Positions 31,457-42,356 of a stretch of DNA of 64,000 bases are shown here, in pieces. Both the position numbers and the translations under genes were made by a program. Each line of letters starts with the position of its first letter. Within the stretch, counting starts at the first letter, position 1. Source of the stretch: Rhodoferax sp. (lineage in GTDB: Bacteria > Pseudomonadota > Gammaproteobacteria > Burkholderiales > Burkholderiaceae_C); contig NZ_JAQTXM010000024.1 in NCBI RefSeq assembly GCF_028688795.1, positions 1-64,000 of the forward strand. Direction: 5' to 3'. The notes under the pieces were generated by a model. That model did no database searches. It saw only the letters and a program-made list of their open reading frames with translations, and was not told the DNA's origin.

Positions 31457-32020
31457 ATGAAGCCATTTGAATTTCTTCGCCAGAAGCCCCGGGAACCAGC
31501 CGGTGGCGCCAAATCAGCCGCGTTGGCTCTGGTGTTGTCGGCTTGCCTGTTGCCATTGGGCAGCTTGGCGCAATTAAGTTCGCCTATTGCTGGCGGTGCG
31601 CCCGCTGGCACTGGCCCCGGCGTGCACAGCCCCAACAGCCCGTTTGCTCCCTTGCCGCAGCGCGCAGACGTGTTGCCTTGGTCGGTGTTGACCGATGTGA
31701 AAACCCGTGTGGTCAACAAGCGGCTGTTGCCCAGCTATTCAGCCGATGTGCAAGCCCTGAACGACAAGCCACAGCGCATTCAGGGCTTCATGATGCCGTT
31801 GGAGCCGGGGGAGAAGCAAAAACACTTTTTGCTCACCTCGGTGCCGCTCACCTGTTCGTTTTGCACCCCCGGTGGGCCCGAGAGCATGGTCGAGGTATTC
31901 ACCAAAACCCCCGTCAAATACACCATGGAGCCGGTGGTGGTGGACGGCCGCCTGAGTGTGCTGGCCGACGACCCTTATGGCCTTTACTACCGCATCAAGG
32001 ACGCTGTGCTGGTGAAATAG
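31457..32020 (+). CDS. DUF3299-family periplasmic protein
   Basis: The 187-residue product has an N-terminal hydrophobic signal or anchor (about 20-38) and a DUF3299 domain. This contains IQGFMMPLEPGEKQKHFLLT near residue 108 and the CSFC motif in LTCSFCTPGGPESM near 132, a likely metal or disulfide site. DUF3299 proteins accompany FtsX-type ABC permeases in zinc-regulated clusters such as Vibrio Zrg. It ends the module, with a spacing of 26 bases after the small Cys-containing gene. Biochemical role is unknown. Confidence 0.85.
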   Translation: MKPFEFLRQKPREPAGGAKSAALALVLSACLLPLGSLAQLSSPIAGGAPAGTGPGVHSPNSPFAPLPQRADVLPWSVLTDVKTRVVNKRLLPSYSADVQALNDKPQRIQGFMMPLEPGEKQKHFLLTSVPLTCSFCTPGGPESMVEVFTKTPVKYTMEPVVVDGRLSVLADDPYGLYYRIKDAVLVK

Positions 32021-32163
32021 CCCCATCTGAGTGCGGGCCTTGGGGGAGGCATCTTATTTTTGAGTAATTTGATATATGTCAGCTTTGAAAATGCGGGCCT
32101 GTTGCATAGTTCGGTCACGGATTATTTTTGACTCTGTGATTTATCTTTTTAAGGACGCACGAC

Positions 32164-32307
32164 ATGAAAGCATTACAAGACCTTTTCTCGACTGACTACG
32201 GCGTGATGAGCATCGTCGGCATCGTCATGATGATTGTGGGCATGGGTTGGGCATATGTGGCGCTGAAATCAAAAATGGCCGAGAGCGAAAGAAAAGCCGG
32301 TAAGTAA
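32164..32307 (+). CDS. DUF3149-family small membrane protein
   Basis: This 47-residue protein from ATG 32164, with TTAAGGA upstream, starts MKALQDLFSTDYGVMSIVGI and has one membrane helix (about 14-34) and a charged Lys/Glu tail. This is the pattern of DUF3149, small single-pass proteins of betaproteobacteria without known function. It stands alone between the zinc module and the AEC carrier gene. Confidence 0.75.
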   Translation: MKALQDLFSTDYGVMSIVGIVMMIVGMGWAYVALKSKMAESERKAGK

Positions 32308-32484
32308 GGTTTTTCCGGAGCTCAAGCAGTTCCAGTGAGGTCATGGCCCGTGTGCTCAGTGGGCCGTGAACTTTCCCCATCATACGGAGTTGGTTGTTTG
32401 ATGCGCTTCGCACGGTTGTGAGCGTCATCGCAATCCGGTCTGGGCTTTCCTGTGAAAATCAGGGCAATTTTTTGATTGCCGCCT

Positions 32485-33444
32485 GTGAACAACCCCGTTC
32501 TTTCCTCCCTGCTCCCTGTTGTTTTACTGATTGCTATCGGCTTTATAGCTGGTCGCGTAGGTTGGGTAAGGGCTGAGGCCACAAAAGACTTGTCAAACCT
32601 GGTCTTTGTGGTGCTCACGCCGGCCTTGCTGTTTCGAGCCATGAGCTCGGTCCACATTGAACAACTGAACTTCAAACCGGTCGCCCTGTATTTTGTGGCC
32701 ATCGGCATCCTGTACGCGGTGGTCTTCGTGTCGCAGGGGCGTAGCACGCGCGCCGCGGTGGTCGGTCTGGCGGCTACTTTCAGCAACACCGTGATGATTG
32801 GCATCCCGCTCATTGGCCTGGCTTACGGCCAAGCTGCGTTGGTGATGCTGCTGACGCTGATCTCGGTGCATGCGCTGATCTTGCTGACGGCAGTGACCAT
32901 CGTGCTGGAAGTCATGGAAGCACGCCAACTCAGCGCCGCCCAGGCCACGGCTGGTGCGCCACCGCGCCACATCGCACAAACGGTACTGATGGCCATCAAG
33001 AACGGCATCATTCACCCGGTGCCCTTGCCAATCATTTTGGGTTTGTTGTTTGCCCAAACCAGCTTGGTGATTCCCGAGGTGGTGGACCGTCCGCTGCAGT
33101 TGTTGGGCAATGCCTTTGGCCCAATGGCGCTGCTGCTGGTTGGCGCCACATTGACCCAAGTGCGGGTGGGGCCACATTTGCGCGCGGCACTCGGCATCAC
33201 CCTGCTGAAAAACCTGGTGTTGCCGCTGCTGGTAGCGCTGGTGTGCTGGTTGTCGGGCTTGCGCGGCTTGAATCTAACCGTGATGATCGTGGCCGCATCC
33301 CTGCCCATGGGCGCCAACGTATTTTTATTTGCGCAGCGTTATCAGGTGGCGCAAGAGTTGGTGACGGCCAGCATGGCGGTGTCGACCGCGCTGGGGCTGG
33401 CCACCATCACGTTGGTGATGTCGCTGGTAAGTCTTCTGGCCTAA
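32485..33444 (+). CDS. AEC-family (auxin efflux carrier) transporter
   Basis: The product of about 319 residues has ten hydrophobic helices in two five-helix repeats, with a central cytoplasmic loop ([20 protein letters not shown]) and [17 protein letters not shown] near residue 95, typical of the AEC/MdcF family. Family members export or import organic anions such as malonate or malate. The start is uncertain: GTG 32485 or TTG 32476, neither with a clear ribosome binding site. It converges with pdxH, overlapping by four bases at the 3' ends. Confidence 0.85.
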   Translation: MNNPVLSSLLPVVLLIAIGFIAGRVGWVRAEATKDLSNLVFVVLTPALLFRAMSSVHIEQLNFKPVALYFVAIGILYAVVFVSQGRSTRAAVVGLAATFSNTVMIGIPLIGLAYGQAALVMLLTLISVHALILLTAVTIVLEVMEARQLSAAQATAGAPPRHIAQTVLMAIKNGIIHPVPLPIILGLLFAQTSLVIPEVVDRPLQLLGNAFGPMALLLVGATLTQVRVGPHLRAALGITLLKNLVLPLLVALVCWLSGLRGLNLTVMIVAASLPMGANVFLFAQRYQVAQELVTASMAVSTALGLATITLVMSLVSLLA

Positions 33445-34091
33445 GGCGCCAGACGCTCACGAATCCATAGCACATCAGCGCCCAAGGTGTCTGCAAGGCG
33501 GTACCGCAACCTGTCATGCAGACGGCTTTTGCGCCCTTGCCAGAACTGCCAGTTGTCGGGTTTAAGTCGGTAACCGCCCCAATGCGGTGGCCGTGGTGGG
33601 TTCAATAGAAACTGGGCACCGTAGCGGGCGGCGTTGGCCACCAGCACGCCGCGACCTGAAATCACTTGGCTTTGCGGGCTGGCCCAGGCGCCAATGCGTG
33701 AATCCAGCGGGCGGCTGCGGTAATAAGCGTCACTTTCTTCGTCGCTGACTTTTTCCACCAGGCCTTCAATGCGCACCACGCGCTCCAGCTCAACCCAGTG
33801 GAATTGCAGCGCCGCATAGGGGTTGCCCGCCAGTTCGTGGCCCTTTTGGCTTTCAAAATTGGTGTACCAGACGATGCCACGCTCGTCAAAACCCTTGATC
33901 AGCACCACGCGCGTGCTCGGGCGCAGATTGTTGCCGACGGTGGCCACGGTCATGGCGTTGGGCTCTGGCACCTCGGCTGAGATGGCTTCGTTCAACCAGT
34001 GCTCAAATTGTTTCAGGGGGTCAGCGTGTGAAGCGTCTTCATTGAGCTCGGCACGTTCGTAACTTTTACGTAGGTCAGCAATATTTGTCAT
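33441..34091 (-). CDS. pdxH: pyridoxamine 5'-phosphate oxidase
   Basis: This 216-residue FMN enzyme makes pyridoxal 5'-phosphate. It starts [20 protein letters not shown] and carries [20 protein letters not shown] near residue 58 (FMN and PLP contacts) and the C-terminal dimer signature [13 protein letters not shown] with the closing RLAP. Length matches the family. It is transcribed alone on the minus strand. Confidence 0.96.
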   Translation of the reverse strand: MTNIADLRKSYERAELNEDASHADPLKQFEHWLNEAISAEVPEPNAMTVATVGNNLRPSTRVVLIKGFDERGIVWYTNFESQKGHELAGNPYAALQFHWVELERVVRIEGLVEKVSDEESDAYYRSRPLDSRIGAWASPQSQVISGRGVLVANAARYGAQFLLNPPRPPHWGGYRLKPDNWQFWQGRKSRLHDRLRYRLADTLGADVLWIRERLAP

Positions 34092-34210
34092 GCAACAAGT
34101 ATAAAGATGGGGCCCGTGCCAGGCCGGGTCAGCCGCAGTTGGCCTTTGTCAGTTGAGCCTCATGATGGGGTTATAAAATGCGCCCACTTTTTTTTACCAA
34201 AGGGAAATAC

Positions 34211-34705
34211 ATGTCTTCTCAAGCTGATGAAAACCAGGGCGTTGTTCTGGGCGTTGTTTTTGGTCTGATTGCCTTGGTGGTCGCGCTACTGATTGGTTTG
34301 ACGGTGCATCAGGTTAACAAGCGTCATGCCGCTGTGGCTGCTGCAGCGCCTGTCTTGGCAGCTGGCACCAGCGCGGACGCCGCCTCGGTGGTGGTCGAAA
34401 ACGGAGTGGTCAAGTTTTACTTTGCCTCAGGCAAGGCTGAGCTTGCAGCCGGTGCCAATGAGGCCCTGGCAGCCGTGGTCTCTGGCGCTGCCAGTGGCAA
34501 GAAGGTGTTGGTTAGCGGCTTTCATGATGCAACGGGTGATGCCGCCGTGAACGCCGAGCTGGCCAAACAACGCGCCTTTGCAGTGCGCGATGCACTGCTG
34601 CATCTGGGTGTGGCGCAAGACCATGTTGAGCTGAAAAAGCCCGAAGAGTCTCTGGCCTCTGGCCCCAGCGCACAGGCCCGCCGGGTGGAAGTAGCGTTTG
34701 AGTAG
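34211..34705 (+). CDS. OmpA-domain protein with N-terminal membrane anchor
   Basis: ATG 34211, with AAAGGGA upstream, begins a 164-residue protein: a short cytoplasmic N-terminus, one helix (about 11-35) and an OmpA-like peptidoglycan-binding domain. The domain shows VKFYFASGKAEL near residue 75 and AKQRAFAVRDAL near 125. The usual NxxLSxxRA is AELAKQRA here. It should anchor the inner membrane to peptidoglycan. It is single, closed by a strong terminator. Confidence 0.85.
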   Translation: MSSQADENQGVVLGVVFGLIALVVALLIGLTVHQVNKRHAAVAAAAPVLAAGTSADAASVVVENGVVKFYFASGKAELAAGANEALAAVVSGAASGKKVLVSGFHDATGDAAVNAELAKQRAFAVRDALLHLGVAQDHVELKKPEESLASGPSAQARRVEVAFE

Positions 34706-34723
34706 TTGCCCGCTCTGAACCCC

Positions 34724-34751
34724 AAAAAGCCCGATGTGTTCGGGCTTTTTT
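34724..34751 (+). terminator. Rho-independent terminator after the OmpA-like gene
   Basis: Stem AAAAAGCCCGA / TCGGGCTTTTT with loop TGTGT and a T run; the A and T flanks make it work in both directions. Confidence 0.93.
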
Positions 34752-34896
34752 GCGTCTGGACCGATGGGGATAAGTTGGGATTGTGGTAGAGGTGTGGCCT
34801 GAATTGGTAACCCATTGGTAACCCGGCGGGCAGCCCTGCAGGCAAAACACGGTTACCATTGTTCATGTAATTTAGTTACCAAAACAGATTGGACCC

Positions 34897-36738
<1,842 letters not shown>

Positions 36739-36804
36739 CCTGACCGTCATTTCCAATGCTGTGACGACCTTGCAGATTTTTAACCTCGGTTTTTGAAAGA
36801 CACC

Positions 36805-37455
36805 ATGACGACTCCAACCCCTTTGACCGCTTTGCAGGTGATGCAAGACGCCCCGGTGATTCCGGTGATTGTGTTGAACGACGTGGCACATGCCGTGCCC
36901 ATGGCCCGCGCGCTGCTGGCGGGCGGTATTCGCATGCTGGAAGTCACGCTGCGCACACCGCAAGCGCTGGCCTGTATCGAAGCCATTGCCCGCGACGTGC
37001 CCGAAGCCGTGGTGGGTGCCGGCACGGTGCGTTGCCGTGCTGATGCGCAAGCGGCCGCCAACGCTGGCGCGCGTTTTGCAGTCAGCCCGGGCTACACCTC
37101 AGCGGTCGGGCAGGCCTGCCGTGATGTGGGTCTGGCCTTGCTGCCCGGCGTGGCCACCGGCGGTGAAATCATGGCTGCCTGCGAAGATGGCTTGACCGAA
37201 TTGAAGTTTTTCCCGGCTGTGCAAGCCGGTGGCGTGGCGATGCTGAAGGCCTGGGCCGGGCCGTTTTTTGATGTGAAGTTTTGCCCCACCGGCGGCATCA
37301 CGCTGCAAAACGCACCGGACTTTTTGGCGCTGAGCAATGTGGTCTGTGTGGGCGGCTCCTGGTTGGTGCCGGTGCGTACCGCTGAAGAAGGTGACTGGGG
37401 CCGCGTGACCCGGCTCGCCAGTGAAACCAAAAATTTAAGAAATTTAGGCCGCTAG
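36805..37455 (+). CDS. eda: KHG/KDPG aldolase
   Basis: ATG 36805 gives 216 residues; a TTG 12 bases upstream is also in frame. It is a class I aldolase barrel with LEVTLRTP (catalytic Glu, about residue 45), PGYTSAVGQAC near 95, and LKFFPA with the Schiff-base lysine near 132, then CPTGGI. It splits KDPG into pyruvate and glyceraldehyde 3-phosphate after Edd. A repeat copy begins inside its last codons and extends into the gap to gloA. Confidence 0.95.
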   Translation: MTTPTPLTALQVMQDAPVIPVIVLNDVAHAVPMARALLAGGIRMLEVTLRTPQALACIEAIARDVPEAVVGAGTVRCRADAQAAANAGARFAVSPGYTSAVGQACRDVGLALLPGVATGGEIMAACEDGLTELKFFPAVQAGGVAMLKAWAGPFFDVKFCPTGGITLQNAPDFLALSNVVCVGGSWLVPVRTAEEGDWGRVTRLASETKNLRNLGR

Positions 37456-37497
37456 CCCATGTATTTAAAGCGTAGTACGCTATAAATAAAGTAGCAT
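37446..37497 (+). repeat. dispersed repeat family A, copy between eda and gloA
   Basis: AGGCCGCTAGCCCATGTATT, TAAAGCGTAG, ACGCTATAAATAAAG, TAGCA. It overlaps the last ten bases of eda including the stop TAG, and ends nine bases before the 3' end of the minus-strand gloA. Confidence 0.75.
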
Positions 37498-37505
37498 TGT
37501 CTGCG

Positions 37506-37916
37506 TTAACGCAGCCCAGCATCAGACGCGGTGTCTTTGCGCTCGATCAGCTCAATCTTGTAACCATCGGGGTCGGTGACGAATGCAATCACCGTGCTGC
37601 CACCCTTGACTGCGCCGGCCTCGCGTGTCACGTTGCCGCCAGCGGCGCGAATCTTGTCGCAAGCCGCTTTGGCATCCGGCACGGCCAGCGCAATGTGGCC
37701 GTAAGCGGTGCCCAGGTCGTAATGGTCTACGCCGTAGTTGTAGGTGAGCTCAAGCTCGGCGTGGTCTGGGTTGCTGCCATAACCAACAAAGGCCAGGGTG
37801 TACTTGTATTCCGGGTTGTCCGAGGTGCGCAGCAGGGTCATGCCCAGCACCTGGGTGTAGAAATCGATCGAGCGTTGAAGCTTGCCAACGCGCAGCATGG
37901 TGTGGAGGATTCTCAT
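37506..37916 (-). CDS. gloA: lactoylglutathione lyase (glyoxalase I)
   Basis: ATG 37916 gives 136 residues, the normal size; a start nine bases upstream is possible. It begins [20 protein letters not shown] and carries the metal ligands His in the first strand, Glu in [10 protein letters not shown], His in YGHIALAV and Glu in KIELIERKD. It converts the glutathione hemithioacetal of methylglyoxal to lactoylglutathione, using nickel or zinc. Confidence 0.95.
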   Translation of the reverse strand: MRILHTMLRVGKLQRSIDFYTQVLGMTLLRTSDNPEYKYTLAFVGYGSNPDHAELELTYNYGVDHYDLGTAYGHIALAVPDAKAACDKIRAAGGNVTREAGAVKGGSTVIAFVTDPDGYKIELIERKDTASDAGLR

Positions 37917-38034
37917 GACGCGCATTGTCGTCGCGCCGCCAAACCGCGCAAGCGGTAGGGAATAATCAAGCAGCAGAACGGTTAGAAAATTGTGCTGTCA
38001 CTGGTTTTAAAAAAACATGCCCTAGGAAATCCCC

Positions 38035-38418
38035 ATGCCCCACGTCACCAAAGTTGTTTTATTCACTGATACCGATGGCTTCGCCCGTTTCAAAGAAGAA
38101 CCGGTGGTGCTGGACCAGGGTTCGCCGCAGAGCGCCTTGTCGACCCTGATGCCTTCAGGGGGGTTTCAGTTGCGCACCAGCCCGGTGGGGTTTCGCAGCA
38201 TGCCGCATTGCACCACCGACCCACAATGGGTGTTCATCCTGGGCGGGCAAATGGAGATTGGCCTGCAGGACGGCAGCTCCCGCATTTTTAAACCGGGTGA
38301 GCATTTTTATTCGGCAGACCTGCTGCCAAATGCTGAGGCATTTGATGCACAGCGACATGGCCATTGGAGCCGCCAGGTAGGTAGTGACCCCCTAGTGACA
38401 CTGTTTGTGCGTGGCTGA
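38035..38418 (+). CDS. small cupin-fold protein
   Basis: This 127-residue protein has a single beta-barrel-like domain. It contains HCTTDPQWVFILGGQMEIG near residue 60 and a second motif PGEHFYSADLLPN near 88, which together resemble the two cupin motifs but with few of the metal-binding histidines. It has no signal peptide. AGGAAA precedes the ATG. The substrate is unknown and it may be a non-enzymatic sensor or sugar/acid-binding protein. Confidence 0.7.
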   Translation: MPHVTKVVLFTDTDGFARFKEEPVVLDQGSPQSALSTLMPSGGFQLRTSPVGFRSMPHCTTDPQWVFILGGQMEIGLQDGSSRIFKPGEHFYSADLLPNAEAFDAQRHGHWSRQVGSDPLVTLFVRG

Positions 38419-38455
38419 AGTCGCTTAACGGACGCGTGTGAGCGAGTCAACGCAA

Positions 38456-38514
38456 TAAAAAAGCTGCTATTTATAAAATAGCAGCTCGCGCTTTATTTAC
38501 AAGGGCTAGAGCCC
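38456..38514 (-). repeat. dispersed repeat family A, reversed copy serving as rhlE terminator
   Basis: Read on the minus strand: GGGCTCTAGCCCTTGTAA, ATAAAGCGCGAG, then a perfect hairpin GCTGCTATTT / AAATAGCAGC (38463-38485 region) followed by six T. It lies 52 bases downstream of rhlE, in the right orientation to end its transcript. Confidence 0.8.
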
Positions 38515-38565
38515 AGAAATTCATATAAAACGAAGTTCAGGGCGCCAGGCGCAGAGCATGCTGGG

Positions 38566-40404
38566 TCAGCGTGGGCCGCCCGATCCGCTTGGGCCACCTG
38601 AGCGGCCGCGGCTACCTGAACGGTTGCCGCCACCGGTGCGGCCGGGGCCACCACCAAAGCCGGCACCGGGCGCGCCGGCGTTGCGGTTGCCGCCGCCAAA
38701 GCTGTTGCGGCGTGGGCCGCGGTCAGCCATCATGTCAACGCTGGTGCGCATCGGGTCGGGTTGGCCACCGGCACCTGAGCGTGAGGGGCCTGAACCCGGG
38801 TTGACCGGTCCACCATAGCCGCCACCGTTGCCACCGCCATAACCGCGCGCCGGGCGCTGACCTGGGCCACGAACGGCTTGCTCAGCGGCTGACAAGTGGC
38901 TGCGTGGCTCAGCCTCGCGGCCACCACCGTAGCTGTCACCGCCAGCGTTGGCGTTGCGGCCTTCGCCACCGTAGCCAGCACCGCTGTTACCAGCTTGACC
39001 GCCTGCAGCGCCTCGACCGCCACGGCTGCCACCGCGACCGCCTGGTGCCGGGCCTCTGCCACCACTTGGCGCAGGGCCTCGACCGCCACCACCATTGCCG
39101 CTGCGTGCTGCACCTGGCCCTTTGCTTTCACGAACACGGGTCAGCATTTCGGTCCGAGCTGATTTTGCCGCGGCCATCATCACTTCGCGGCTTGGCGGCT
39201 TGCCCGCACCGCCCCAAATGGTCTGGCGACCCATGGCAATCGGCTCGGCGTGTTCACCAGCCTCAGGCATGAATTCAGCGATGATTTCCACCGGAATGTC
39301 TTGCTTGGTGTAGCGCTCGATGGCTTGCATGAAGCCTTCTTCGTCCAGGCTCACCAGATTCACGGCGGTGCCGTCGGCACCCGCGCGGCCGGTGCGGCCA
39401 ATGCGGTGCACATAGTCTTCACAGACATTCGGAATGTCGTAGTTCACCACGTGTGGCAGGTCGTCGATGTCAATGCCGCGGGCAGCAATGTCAGTGGCCA
39501 CCAGAGCGCGCATCTCGCCGCTTTTAAAGCCGGCCAGCGCTTGCGTGCGGGCTGATTGGCTTTTGTTGCCGTGCAGGGCCATGGCAGTGATGCCGTTCTT
39601 TTCCAGGAACTCGGCCACATTGTTGGCGCCGAATTTGGTGCGGGTAAACACCAGCACTTGGCTCCAGCTTTTCGCTTCGATGATGTGGGCCAGCAAGGCC
39701 TTCTTTTTGCCGCGACCCACCGGGTGAATCAGCTGCGTGATGCGCTGCACCGTGGTGTTGCGCGGGGTCACTTGCACGCTCTGCGGGTCTTTCAGCAGGG
39801 TGGCAGCCAGTTCGCGGATTTCTTCGCTGAAAGTGGCTGAGAACAGCAGGCTCTGTTTGGCCTTGGGCACCGCAGCCAGCACCTTTTTCACGTCATGGAT
39901 AAAGCCCATGTCGAGCATGCGGTCGGCTTCGTCGAGCACCAGAATCTGCACTTGGCTCAAGTCCATCATGCCTTGCTGCATCAGATCCAGCAGGCGACCC
40001 GGTGTGGCCACCAGGATGTCCACGCCTTTTTTCATGCGGCTGATTTGCGGGTTCATACCGACACCACCAAAAATGGCGGCGGAACTTAGTTCCAGGTACT
40101 TGCCGTAGGTTTTGACAGATTCTTCAACTTGCGCTGCCAGTTCGCGGGTTGGGGTGAGCACCAGGGCTCGAATGGCAACGCCACCGAACTTGCTGCGAGG
40201 TGCTTCCGTAGCGCTGAGTTTGTTCAGCATGGGCAGCACAAAAGCAGCCGTTTTGCCAGTGCCGGTTTGCGCGCCGCCAAGCAGGTCATGACCTGCCAGC
40301 ACCAGCGGAATGGCTTGTGCCTGAATCGGCGTGGGGGTTTCGTAGCCTTGCTCAAGCACGGCTTTGATGATGGCCGGAGCCAGGTTTAGTTCTTCAAATT
40401 TCAT
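38566..40404 (-). CDS. rhlE: DEAD-box RNA helicase, RhlE type, with glycine-rich tail
   Basis: The 612-residue protein begins MKFEELNLAPAIIKAVLEQG and has all core motifs: GYETPTPIQAQ (Q motif), AQTGTGKT (I), PTRELAAQV (Ia), LDEADRMLDMGF (II), FSATF (III) and HRIGRTGRAG (VI). After about residue 400 comes a tail of some 200 residues rich in Gly, Arg, Ser and Asn with many RGG- and YGG-like units, suited to binding RNA or phase separation. It probably acts in ribosome assembly or RNA decay in the cold. It is single, and the tail makes the 3' DNA highly repetitive. Confidence 0.93.
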   Translation of the reverse strand: MKFEELNLAPAIIKAVLEQGYETPTPIQAQAIPLVLAGHDLLGGAQTGTGKTAAFVLPMLNKLSATEAPRSKFGGVAIRALVLTPTRELAAQVEESVKTYGKYLELSSAAIFGGVGMNPQISRMKKGVDILVATPGRLLDLMQQGMMDLSQVQILVLDEADRMLDMGFIHDVKKVLAAVPKAKQSLLFSATFSEEIRELAATLLKDPQSVQVTPRNTTVQRITQLIHPVGRGKKKALLAHIIEAKSWSQVLVFTRTKFGANNVAEFLEKNGITAMALHGNKSQSARTQALAGFKSGEMRALVATDIAARGIDIDDLPHVVNYDIPNVCEDYVHRIGRTGRAGADGTAVNLVSLDEEGFMQAIERYTKQDIPVEIIAEFMPEAGEHAEPIAMGRQTIWGGAGKPPSREVMMAAAKSARTEMLTRVRESKGPGAARSGNGGGGRGPAPSGGRGPAPGGRGGSRGGRGAAGGQAGNSGAGYGGEGRNANAGGDSYGGGREAEPRSHLSAAEQAVRGPGQRPARGYGGGNGGGYGGPVNPGSGPSRSGAGGQPDPMRTSVDMMADRGPRRNSFGGGNRNAGAPGAGFGGGPGRTGGGNRSGSRGRSGGPSGSGGPR

Positions 40405-40670
40405 TTAGTGGTGCACCCCGTCCAGGGCGCTAGGGCATCGGCCTGTTCTGGCGCTGTTCGCGTCAGTTCAGTCAAAGGCTGATGGGATCAAAAACAGAAC
40501 CGCAGTGTCACTTGGGTTCCCAGCAAGGTGCTGACGTTGCAGGCAACTGAAGCCCCGCAACAGACCGTATTGTCGCATGGTCCGCGGGATCGGGTTGAGG
40601 CGGCGGGCAAGGGGCATGTGCAGAGCGTCGATAATGACGCCTTTCTATATCGCTGGATTGAACAAGACCC

Positions 40671-42332
40671 ATGGCTCAATACGTATTTTCAATGAACCAC
40701 CTCGGCAAGATCGTGCCGCCGAAAAAGTTCATTCTCAAAGACATTTCCCTCAGTTTCTTCCCGGGTGCCAAGATCGGCGTGCTGGGTACCAACGGCTCTG
40801 GCAAGTCCACCTTGCTCAAGATCATGGCCGGTGTGGACAAGGAGTTTGAGGGCGAAGCCATTCCCATGGCTGGCCTGAACATTGGCTATTTGCCGCAAGA
40901 ACCACAGCTTGACCCCGATCAGACCGTGCGTGAAAGCGTGGAAGCGGGCATGGGCGATGTGTTCACAGCCAAAGCCCGGCTGGAAGAAATCTACACCGCT
41001 TACGGTGAAGAAGACGCCGACTTTGACGCACTGGCTGAAGAACAGGCCAAGATGGAAGCCATCATCGGCAGTGCCGGGACAGATTCCGAGCACCAGCTTG
41101 AGATTGCTGCCGATGCCTTGCGCCTGCCGCCGTGGGACGCCAAGGTGGGTGTGCTGTCAGGTGGCGAGAAACGCCGCGTGGCGCTGTGCCGCCTGCTGCT
41201 GTCCAAGCCCGACATGCTGCTGCTTGATGAGCCGACCAATCACTTGGATGCCGAATCAGTCGACTGGCTGGAACAGTTCCTGAAGCGCTACCCCGGCACT
41301 GTGGTGGCCATCACCCACGATCGTTACTTTTTGGATAACGCTGCCGAGTGGATTCTGGAGCTCGACCGTGGCAATGGCATGCCCTACAAAGGCAACTACA
41401 GTTCATGGCTGGAGCAAAAGCAGGCACGTCTGGAGCAAGAGCAAAAGGGTGAAGAATCCCGCGCCAAGGCCCTGAAGAAAGAGCTGGAATGGTCGCGCCA
41501 GAATCCCAAGGCACGCCAGGCCAAGAGCAAGGCGCGACTGGCGCGTTTTGAAGAGTTGTCTGATTTTGAATACCAGAGACGCAACGAGACGAACGAAATC
41601 TTCATCCCCGTGGCTGAGCGCCTGGGCCAAGAAGTGATTGAGTTTGTCAACGTCACCAAGTCCTTTGGCGACCGGGTGCTGATCGATAACCTGAGCTTCA
41701 AGGTGCCCCCGGGTGCCATCGTCGGCATCATCGGCCCTAACGGCGCCGGTAAATCCACACTGTTCAAGATGATTGCCGGGCGCGAAAAGCCCGATTCCGG
41801 CGAAGTCAAGATCGGCCAGACCGTCAAAATGGCCTTTGTCGACCAAAGTCGCGATGACCTGGCCAACGATAAAACCGTTTGGGAAGACGTGTCGGGCGGC
41901 CTTGACATGTTGAACGTCGGCAAATTTCAGATGGCCAGTCGCGCTTACTGCGGCCGCTTCAATTTCAACGGTGCAGACCAGCAAAAACGTGTCGGCACGT
42001 TGTCGGGTGGCGAGCGTGGTCGCTTGCACCTGGCCAAAACATTGATCGCAGGCGGCAACGTGCTGATGCTCGATGAGCCATCGAACGATCTGGACGTTGA
42101 AACTTTGCGTGCGCTGGAAGACGCGTTGCTTGAGTTCGCCGGCTCTATCATGGTCATCAGCCATGACCGCTGGTTTTTGGACCGCATTGCCACCCACATT
42201 CTGGCCTGTGAGGGCGACAGCCAGTGGTTCTTCTATGACGGTAACTACCAGGAATACGAAGCCGACAAGAAGAAGCGTCTGGGCGAGGAAGGTGCCAAGC
42301 CGCACCGCATGCGCTTCAAGGCACTGAAGTAA
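40671..42332 (+). CDS. ettA: energy-dependent translational throttle protein EttA (ABC-F)
   Basis: The 553-residue soluble ABC-F protein starts MAQYVFSMNHLGKIVPPKKF. It has two ATPase domains: Walker A GTNGSGKST (about 40) with signature LSGGEKRRV, and GPNGAGKST (about 355) with LSGGERGRL. The EttA-specific arm and a P-site tRNA interaction linker lie between them (about 240-305, KARLEQEQKGEESR onward). It binds the ribosomal E site and gates the first peptide bond according to ATP level. A gap of about 265 bases before it holds no visible gene. Confidence 0.95.
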   Translation: MAQYVFSMNHLGKIVPPKKFILKDISLSFFPGAKIGVLGTNGSGKSTLLKIMAGVDKEFEGEAIPMAGLNIGYLPQEPQLDPDQTVRESVEAGMGDVFTAKARLEEIYTAYGEEDADFDALAEEQAKMEAIIGSAGTDSEHQLEIAADALRLPPWDAKVGVLSGGEKRRVALCRLLLSKPDMLLLDEPTNHLDAESVDWLEQFLKRYPGTVVAITHDRYFLDNAAEWILELDRGNGMPYKGNYSSWLEQKQARLEQEQKGEESRAKALKKELEWSRQNPKARQAKSKARLARFEELSDFEYQRRNETNEIFIPVAERLGQEVIEFVNVTKSFGDRVLIDNLSFKVPPGAIVGIIGPNGAGKSTLFKMIAGREKPDSGEVKIGQTVKMAFVDQSRDDLANDKTVWEDVSGGLDMLNVGKFQMASRAYCGRFNFNGADQQKRVGTLSGGERGRLHLAKTLIAGGNVLMLDEPSNDLDVETLRALEDALLEFAGSIMVISHDRWFLDRIATHILACEGDSQWFFYDGNYQEYEADKKKRLGEEGAKPHRMRFKALK

Positions 42333-42356
42333 GGCTTAAAAGAAGCCGCTCTCGCC

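Noticed and set aside
38566..39150. Tandem-repeat or CRISPR-like appearance of the DNA
   Set aside because: The repetition is irregular and explained by the Gly/Arg-rich tail of RhlE; there are no fixed-length repeats and spacers.
40405..40670. Search for a small gene or RNA between rhlE and ettA
   Set aside because: Short frames only, without ribosome binding sites; no hairpin with a T run seen.
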